20,137 nucleotides of DNA from Spirochaetaceae bacterium (GTDB lineage Bacteria > Spirochaetota > Spirochaetia > Treponematales > Treponemataceae): positions 1 to 20,137 of the forward strand of contig JAISTZ010000034.1 in assembly GCA_031272345.1 (NCBI GenBank). The letters are read 5' to 3'. The translations under genes were made by a program, and so were the position numbers. Each line of letters opens with the position of its first letter. The first letter of the stretch is position 1. Of this stretch, positions 15,399 through 20,137 are shown piece after piece. The notes under the pieces were generated by a model. The model made no database searches and was not told the DNA's origin. It saw only the letters and a program-made list of their open reading frames with translations.

Positions 15399-16448
15399 AT
15401 GGCAGAATCCGCAACCCAGGCAAAAACATCCAAGCGCTCAAAGGAATCCAAGAACCTCACGGGCAGGCAGAAGGCGGCGATCTTCCTGGTGTCCCTGGGA
15501 TCCGAGGTTTCGTCCTCGATCTTCAAACACCTGCGGGAGGATGAGATAGAGACTCTCACCTTTGAAATAGCCCGGCTCGAAACGGTGGACTCGGAGCTGA
15601 AGGACAGCATCCTGGCGGAATTCCAGGAACTGATGGCGGCCCAGAACTTCATCACCACCGGGGGCATCGAATACGCCAGGGAATTGCTCGAAAAATCCCT
15701 GGGGACCCAGAAGGCCAACGATGTGGTGAACCGCCTGACCAGCTCCCTCCAGGTGCGTCCCTTCGACTTTATCCGGCGCACCGACCCGGCCCATTTGCTG
15801 AACTTTATCCAGCAGGAATATCCCCAAACCATCGCCCTGATTCTCGCCTACCTGGAGCCCCAGAAGGCTTCGGTGATCTTGCAGAACCTCCCGGAGGAGA
15901 TTCAGAGCGACGTGGCCAAGCGGATCGCCAAGATGGACCGGACCTCCCCGGACGTGCTCCGGGAGGTGGAGCGGGTCCTGGAAAAGAAGCTGTCCACCCT
16001 GTCCAGCGAGGACTACACCGCCGCCGGCGGGGTTGAGAACATCGTGGAGATCCTCAACCTGGTGGACCGGTCTTCGGAAAAGTCCATCATCCAGTCCCTG
16101 GAGGAGGAGGACCCGGACCTGGCCGAGGAAATCAAGAAGCGCATGTTCGTGTTCGAGGACATCGTCCTCCTCGACGACCGGGCGATTCAGAAGGTCCTGC
16201 GGGAAGTGGATCCCCAGGAACTCGCCAAGGCCCTCAAGTCCGTGGACGCGGAGGTGCAGGACAAGATTTTCCACAACATGTCCAAGCGGGCCGCCCAGAT
16301 GCTCAAGGAGGATATGGAATTCATGGGGCCCGTGCGGGTGAAGGATGTGGAAGAATCCCAGCAAAAGATTGTGTCCACGATCAGGCGGCTTGAGGACGCG
16401 GGAGAAATCGTCATCGCCCGGTCCGGCGAAGACGAGCTGGTCGTCTAG
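15399..16448 (+). CDS. fliG: FliG, flagellar motor switch protein
   Basis: C-ring protein of 349 residues that binds FliF through its N-domain and meets the MotA stator through its C-domain to make torque. Seen are a Lys/Ser-rich leader (1-20), LTGRQKAAIFLVSLG (20-34), the middle-domain EHPQ-type motif as EYPQ (140-143), and the torque helix KKRMFVFEDIVLLDDRAIQK with the charged residues kept. Spirochaetes usually carry two fliG genes; the position next to fliF and the intact torque helix fit the main motor copy (fliG2). It lies in tight order after fliF. Confidence 0.98.
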   Translation: MAESATQAKTSKRSKESKNLTGRQKAAIFLVSLGSEVSSSIFKHLREDEIETLTFEIARLETVDSELKDSILAEFQELMAAQNFITTGGIEYARELLEKSLGTQKANDVVNRLTSSLQVRPFDFIRRTDPAHLLNFIQQEYPQTIALILAYLEPQKASVILQNLPEEIQSDVAKRIAKMDRTSPDVLREVERVLEKKLSTLSSEDYTAAGGVENIVEILNLVDRSSEKSIIQSLEEEDPDLAEEIKKRMFVFEDIVLLDDRAIQKVLREVDPQELAKALKSVDAEVQDKIFHNMSKRAAQMLKEDMEFMGPVRVKDVEESQQKIVSTIRRLEDAGEIVIARSGEDELVV

Positions 16449-16463
16449 CCCCAGGAGGCCCCC

Positions 16464-17393
16464 GTGGCAAAGTCCGTGTTCCACCCAAACGAGGTGACAA
16501 AGAAAGACGACCCCGTGTTCCTCCCGTTCACCAGGGACTATCGGCCCACAGCGGAAGAGGAGGAGGCGGCAAAGGCCCCGGTCTACGAGGGCCCCACCGC
16601 CGAGGACTTGAAGCGCGAGGCCGAGGAATTCAAGGTCCAGTGGGAAGAGGAAAAGAAGCGGATGCTGGAGGACGCCCAGGCCGAGGCCGCCGAAATCACG
16701 CGGAAGGCCCGGGAGGAAGCCGCCGCCGAGTCTGAAAAACAGCTTGCGGAGAATTCCGCCCTCAAGGCCGGCGCCGAGGCCGACGCCGCGGAGACCCAAA
16801 AAGAAGCCCGGGATGAGGCGGACAGGATAATCCGGGAGGCCCGGGAAGCCCAGGACGCCCTCAAAAAAGAAGCCCAGGACGCAGGCCGCGCCCAGGGCTA
16901 CGATGAGGGCTACCAGGAGGGCAAGAAGGAAGCGGACCGGCTCATCGGGCGGCTCCACACGATCCTCGACCGGCTCATGGAGCGGCGGCAGGAAATCCTC
17001 GACGAGACCGAGCAGCAGGTGGTCGACCTGGTGCTCCTCATGGCGCGGAAGGTCGTCAAGGCCCTGTCCGCCCAGGATCGGGAGGTGGTGGTGTCCAACG
17101 TGCTCGAGGCCCTCAAGAAGGTGAAGGGCAGGGGTGACGTGATCATCCGGGTGAACATGGACGACCTGGAGGTTGCCGCCGCCCATAAACAGGAGTTCGT
17201 CGAGGCCGTGGAAGGGGGCAGGAATATCACCCTGGCGGAGGATTCCGGGGTTGACAAGGGGGGCTGCCTTATCGAGACCGACTTCGGGGCCGTGGACGCC
17301 AGAATCGCCAGCCAGTTGAAGGAGCTGGAACAGAAGATTCTGGAGCTCTCCCCGGTCAAGCGGGTGAGCGCGTCGTCCCTTGGGGAGGAATAG
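16464..17393 (+). CDS. fliH: FliH, negative regulator/tether of the export ATPase
   Basis: Cytoplasmic protein of 309 residues, longer than the E. coli protein (about 235). FliH dimers bind FliI and link it to FliN and the export gate. Residues about 50-150 are a long charged coiled coil rich in Ala, Glu, Lys and Arg. The C-terminal domain has the FliH/YscL pattern QQVVDLVLLMARKVVKA, then VIIRVNMDDLE and DKGGCLIETDFGAVDARI. The start is GTG at 16464, with AGGAGG at 16453-16458. The stop directly abuts the fliI ATG. The call is firm from the C-terminal domain and context; the coiled coil alone would not identify it. Confidence 0.93.
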   Translation: MAKSVFHPNEVTKKDDPVFLPFTRDYRPTAEEEEAAKAPVYEGPTAEDLKREAEEFKVQWEEEKKRMLEDAQAEAAEITRKAREEAAAESEKQLAENSALKAGAEADAAETQKEARDEADRIIREAREAQDALKKEAQDAGRAQGYDEGYQEGKKEADRLIGRLHTILDRLMERRQEILDETEQQVVDLVLLMARKVVKALSAQDREVVVSNVLEALKKVKGRGDVIIRVNMDDLEVAAAHKQEFVEAVEGGRNITLAEDSGVDKGGCLIETDFGAVDARIASQLKELEQKILELSPVKRVSASSLGEE

Positions 17394-18824
17394 ATGCCCC
17401 TGTCCATCCTTTCAAAGTACATCGACTGTGTGGAAAACACCGACACCATCCACTGCACCGGCCGGGTGACCGCGGTGCGGGGTATGCTGATAGAAAGCCA
17501 GGGCCCCCGGTCCATGGTTGGGGAACTGTGCACGGTCACCCTGGAGGACGGGGGGGAACTCTTCGCCGAGGTGGTCGGCCTGGAGGGGCCCCGGGTAAAG
17601 CTCATGCCCTACGGTGACACCAGGGGCATCGGGGTGGGCTGCGAGGTGCGGGCCTCCGGGTCGGTCCTCCAGGTGGGGGTCGGGCAGTCCCTCCTCGGCC
17701 GGGTGATCGACGCCCTGGGCCGCCCCTGCGACGGCAAGAAGGAAATCATCCCCGAGGACTACTACCCGGCGATCGCCCCGCCGCCCCCGGCCATGGAACG
17801 GGCGGAAATAAGGGAGCGGATCGACACGGGGGTGCGGGCGATTGACTCCATGCTCACCCTTGCCAGGGGCCAGCGCATCGGGATTTTCTCCGGCTCCGGG
17901 GTGGGGAAGTCGACTCTCCTTTCCATGATAGCCCGGAACACCAACGCGGACGTAAACGTGATCGCCCTGGAGGGGGAGCGGGTGAGGGAAGTCCTGGACT
18001 TCATCAACCGGGACCTGGGGGAAGAGGGCATGAAGCGCTCCGTGGTGGTCGTGTCGACCTCGGACCAGCCTTCGATCGCCCGGCTCAGGTCGGCCTTCGT
18101 GGCGACCGCGGTGGCGGAATATTTCCGGGACCAGGGGAAGGACGTGATGCTCATGTTCGATTCCATCACCCGGTTCGCCCACGCCCAGCGGGAAATCGGC
18201 CTTGCCGCCGGGGAACCCCCGGCCCAGCGGGGCTATCCCCCCAGCGTCTTCGAGATGATCCCCAAGCTCCTTGAACGGGCCGGGGCGGTCCCCGGAGGCT
18301 CCATCACCGGGATCTACACGGTCCTGGTGGACAGCGACGACCTGGACGAGCCCATCTCGGACAAGGTGCGGGGCACCATCGACGGTCACATCGTCCTGGC
18401 GCGCCGTCTGGCCCAGCGGAGGCACTACCCGGCGATCGACGTGCTCGGGAGCATCAGCCGCCTGGCAAACCGGGTGTCCGGGAAGGTCAAAAAACAGGCG
18501 GTCACGAAGATCCTCCGCCTGATGGCCTCCTACGCCGAAAACGAGGACATGATTCTCGTGGGGGCCTACCAGAAGGGCGCCAGCGCCGAGATTGACGAGG
18601 CCATCGCCATCCACGGCAGCATCGAGGCCTTCCTGACTCAGGACGAATACGAGGTCTGTCCCTTCGCGGACACGGTAAAAAAACTCGGTGATCTGGCCGG
18701 TATGGAGATTCCCGAAACGGAGCTTGCCCCCAATCCATCCGCCGCCGCCGCCGCCGAAGGCGGTATAAAAGCGGAGGGGGTCTCCGGTGCCCCTGCTGCC
18801 GCACTCCGTGAAGGGGCCCCATGA
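17394..18824 (+). CDS. fliI: FliI, flagellar type III export ATPase
   Basis: F1-beta-like ATPase of 476 residues that energises export of flagellar subunits. Walker A GSGVGKST is at 167-174, Walker B VMLMFDS ends at Asp256, followed by the signature ITRFAHAQREIGLAAGEPP and GYPPSVFEMIPKLLERAG. The usual family length is about 440. The last 35 or so residues, after GDLAGMEIPE, are an Ala/Gly/Pro-rich tail that includes five Ala from a GCC repeat (18741-18755). Its start abuts fliH and its stop overlaps fliJ by 4 bases (ATGA), so the three are probably translationally coupled. Confidence 0.98.
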   Translation: MPLSILSKYIDCVENTDTIHCTGRVTAVRGMLIESQGPRSMVGELCTVTLEDGGELFAEVVGLEGPRVKLMPYGDTRGIGVGCEVRASGSVLQVGVGQSLLGRVIDALGRPCDGKKEIIPEDYYPAIAPPPPAMERAEIRERIDTGVRAIDSMLTLARGQRIGIFSGSGVGKSTLLSMIARNTNADVNVIALEGERVREVLDFINRDLGEEGMKRSVVVVSTSDQPSIARLRSAFVATAVAEYFRDQGKDVMLMFDSITRFAHAQREIGLAAGEPPAQRGYPPSVFEMIPKLLERAGAVPGGSITGIYTVLVDSDDLDEPISDKVRGTIDGHIVLARRLAQRRHYPAIDVLGSISRLANRVSGKVKKQAVTKILRLMASYAENEDMILVGAYQKGASAEIDEAIAIHGSIEAFLTQDEYEVCPFADTVKKLGDLAGMEIPETELAPNPSAAAAAEGGIKAEGVSGAPAAALREGAP

Positions 18825-19264
18825 AAAAATTCGCCTTCACCCTGCAAAAGGTCCTCGACCTCAGGCAGTACACCGAAGATCAGGCGAAGATGGAACTGGG
18901 CCGGGCCGTGTCCGCGGTGAACGCCCTCAACGGGGAGCTCCTCGCGGTGGCACAAAACCGGGGGGTCGCCATGGCGGAACGGGCCTCCGTGAAGGCCGGT
19001 CTCCTTGACATCCGCGCCCTGGGCTCGGTGGAGCACTACATCACCCTCCTGGACGCAAAAAAAGACGCCCTCGCCGCAAGCCTCGCCCAGGCGGAACAGG
19101 CCGCCGCCGAAAAACGGGGGCTCTACCTGGAGGCCATGAGGAACCGCTCGGTCTTGACCAAGCTCTCGGAGCGTCAGTACGCCGGGTACAAGAAGGACCT
19201 GGGCCGGGAGGAGGACCGCCTCCTGGACGAGGCCGGAAGCAGACGGGCGGTCACACCCCTTTAA
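18821..19264 (+). CDS. fliJ: FliJ, flagellar export chaperone-escort protein
   Basis: Small protein of 147 residues, all-helical coiled coil, that sits in the FliI hexamer and helps couple it to the export gate. The N-terminus FAFTLQKVLDLRQYTEDQAK is the typical FliJ opening, and the rest is Ala/Leu/Glu-rich helix. Sequence conservation in FliJ is low, so the call rests on that opening, the length, and the ATGA overlap with fliI. It is the last plus-strand gene in the window. Confidence 0.92.
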   Translation: MKKFAFTLQKVLDLRQYTEDQAKMELGRAVSAVNALNGELLAVAQNRGVAMAERASVKAGLLDIRALGSVEHYITLLDAKKDALAASLAQAEQAAAEKRGLYLEAMRNRSVLTKLSERQYAGYKKDLGREEDRLLDEAGSRRAVTPL

Positions 19265-19299
19265 AATCGAGCGCACCGGCGGACGGCAGGAGACCGGAA

Positions 19300-19330
19300 G
19301 GGGCTGCCCGCGGCGGCCCCCGGAATTTTT
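19300..19330 (+). terminator. Rho-independent terminator after fliJ
   Basis: GGGGCTGCC (19300-19308) pairs with GGCGGCCCC (19312-19320) as a 9-bp stem with one G-U pair around a CGC loop; after CGGAA comes T5 (19326-19330). This would end the flagellar operon. The short, displaced T-run lowers confidence. The T-run overlaps the stop codon of the convergent minus-strand gene. The rest of the 64-base gap shows nothing recognisable. Confidence 0.6.
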
Positions 19331-20137
19331 ACTGGGAGAACCGGATGTCCTCCCAGAGGGCGTTGAATTTCTCAAGCCCCGCGTCAAGGTCTTCTTTTAT
19401 TTCGCAGTTCTCCAGCTCCCTGGCCTGGTACATGGGTTCTACGGTCATGTAGTTGCCGGCCCCGGTGTTCACCCCCGGGGGGAACCGGAAGAAGTCCAGG
19501 AACTGGGCGTAGATTTCCGGGCGGTGCATGAAGTCGATGAACTTCATCGCCAGGTCCGGGTTTTGGGCTGTCTTGAGGATGCACATGGAATCGATGTACA
19601 TGGGCCCGCCCTCCCGGGGGATGAAGAAGTCGATCTTGCCCCAGTCCTCCTCGGCGACCTCCCCGTAGACCACCTCCCCGTAGCCCTGGACGACCCAGAA
19701 GTCCCCGGCGGCGAAGGACTTGCCGAACCCCTCGGCGTCGAATTTGACCAGGTTGGGCTTCCACTCGCGCACGATCAGGTTCCTGGCCTCGGCGAGCTCC
19801 CCGTCGTCGAGGGTGTTCACCGACCGGCCCTGAAATTTGAGGGCGTCCCCGATCACCTCCCGCATGTCGTCGAGCATACTCATGTGGTCCGCCAGATCAG
19901 GCCGGGAGAAGATGCCCCAGCTTTTTTCGTACACGGGGACCTTCTCCTTGTTCACCGCGACCCCGGCCGCGCCCATGAAATAGGGCACCGCGTACTTCAT
20001 CTGGGGGTCGTAGGTGGCCTTGGAGAGCACGAGGGGGCTGATGTACTTTGCGTTGGGGAACTTGGAGTGGTCGATTTCCCGGAGCAGGCCCTCTTTGATC
20101 ATGATCGACACGTAGTCCTGGGAGGGCACCACGATGT
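19329..20137 (-). CDS. potD: PotD-like spermidine/putrescine-binding protein, 5' end missing
   Basis: The last roughly 268 residues of an ABC-transporter solute-binding protein; the start and signal peptide lie beyond the right edge (frame open to the window end). PotD-type features are DIVVPSQDYVSIMIKEGLL at the cut end, the KYAVPYFMGAAGVAVNKEKV block, the SMLDDMREVIGDAL segment, and DFFIPREGGPMYIDSMCI with the conserved ligand-pocket Trp/Asp/Glu region around it. Such proteins bind polyamines outside the membrane and deliver them to PotABC. E. coli PotD has about 348 residues, so about three quarters is present. It runs opposite to all other genes. Specificity for polyamine over another cation is inferred from family resemblance. 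Confidence 0.88.
   Translation of the reverse strand, partial: IVVPSQDYVSIMIKEGLLREIDHSKFPNAKYISPLVLSKATYDPQMKYAVPYFMGAAGVAVNKEKVPVYEKSWGIFSRPDLADHMSMLDDMREVIGDALKFQGRSVNTLDDGELAEARNLIVREWKPNLVKFDAEGFGKSFAAGDFWVVQGYGEVVYGEVAEEDWGKIDFFIPREGGPMYIDSMCILKTAQNPDLAMKFIDFMHRPEIYAQFLDFFRFPPGVNTGAGNYMTVEPMYQARELENCEIKEDLDAGLEKFNALWEDIRFSQ

Noticed and set aside
15438..17186. A long minus-strand open frame (582 codons) opposite fliG and fliH, and a similar one at 13806-15347 opposite fliF
   Set aside because: Both lie wholly antisense to clearly conserved flagellar genes, show no recognisable domain, and have the skewed composition expected from reading GC-biased codons backwards.
18764..18769. TATAAA about 55 bases before fliJ
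   Set aside because: The -35 region is a GCC repeat with no match, and fliJ is already coupled to fliI by an ATGA overlap.
1..20137. CRISPR arrays, insertion sequences, tRNA/rRNA genes, dif site, replication origin
   Set aside because: I looked for repeat-spacer patterns, terminal inverted repeats with transposase genes, cloverleaf sequences, a 28-bp dif-like palindrome and DnaA boxes and saw none. This was by eye, so a weak site could be missed.

Overview
The window is a block of co-directional housekeeping genes from a GC-rich bacterium, most likely a spirochaete of the Treponema/Spirochaeta type. This rests on gene order. The run ftsW-ftsQ-ftsA-ftsZ, a TPR lipoprotein, dprA, (topA, xer), hslV-hslU, flgB-flgC-fliE-fliF-fliG-fliH-fliI-fliJ matches, from memory, the Borrelia and Treponema pallidum chromosomes. 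The right part (dprA-topA-xer-hslV-hslU-flgB...fliJ) also resembles the Bacillus subtilis smf-topA-trmFO-codV-clpQ-clpY-codY-flgB cluster, but lacks trmFO and codY. No species can be named from sequence alone.

Layout. (1) 17-4610: end of the division/cell-wall cluster: ftsW (SEDS glycosyltransferase), ftsQ (POTRA protein), ftsA and ftsZ. ftsW/ftsQ and ftsQ/ftsA overlap by 4 bases. ftsZ is separated by 120 bases and has its own strong-looking sigma70 promoter inside the end of ftsA, followed by a leader with three hairpins. (2) 4612-10255: a first Xer-type tyrosine recombinase, a TPR lipoprotein, dprA, topA and a second Xer-type recombinase, all overlapping or abutting. (3) 10284-12348: the HslV peptidase and HslU unfoldase. 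(4) 12400-19264: flagellar rod, MS-ring, switch and export-ATPase genes flgB to fliJ, with candidate promoter elements just before flgB and a GC-rich hairpin plus T-run after fliJ. (5) 19329-20137, minus strand: the C-terminal three quarters of a PotD-like polyamine-binding protein, cut by the window edge.

How they work together. FtsZ, FtsA, FtsQ and FtsW build and drive the division septum. The two Xer recombinases and topoisomerase I act on chromosome topology and dimer resolution, which must finish before septation. HslVU is ATP-dependent proteolysis. The last eight plus-strand genes encode the basal body, switch and export ATPase of the flagellum.

The genes are ordinary, and I found no clear new multi-gene system. 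The points most worth a second look are the ftsZ promoter with its structured leader, a run of ten G at the topA/xer junction where one extra G would fuse the two proteins, overlapping promoter-like elements before flgB, and an enlarged I domain in HslU. No gap exceeds 300 bases.
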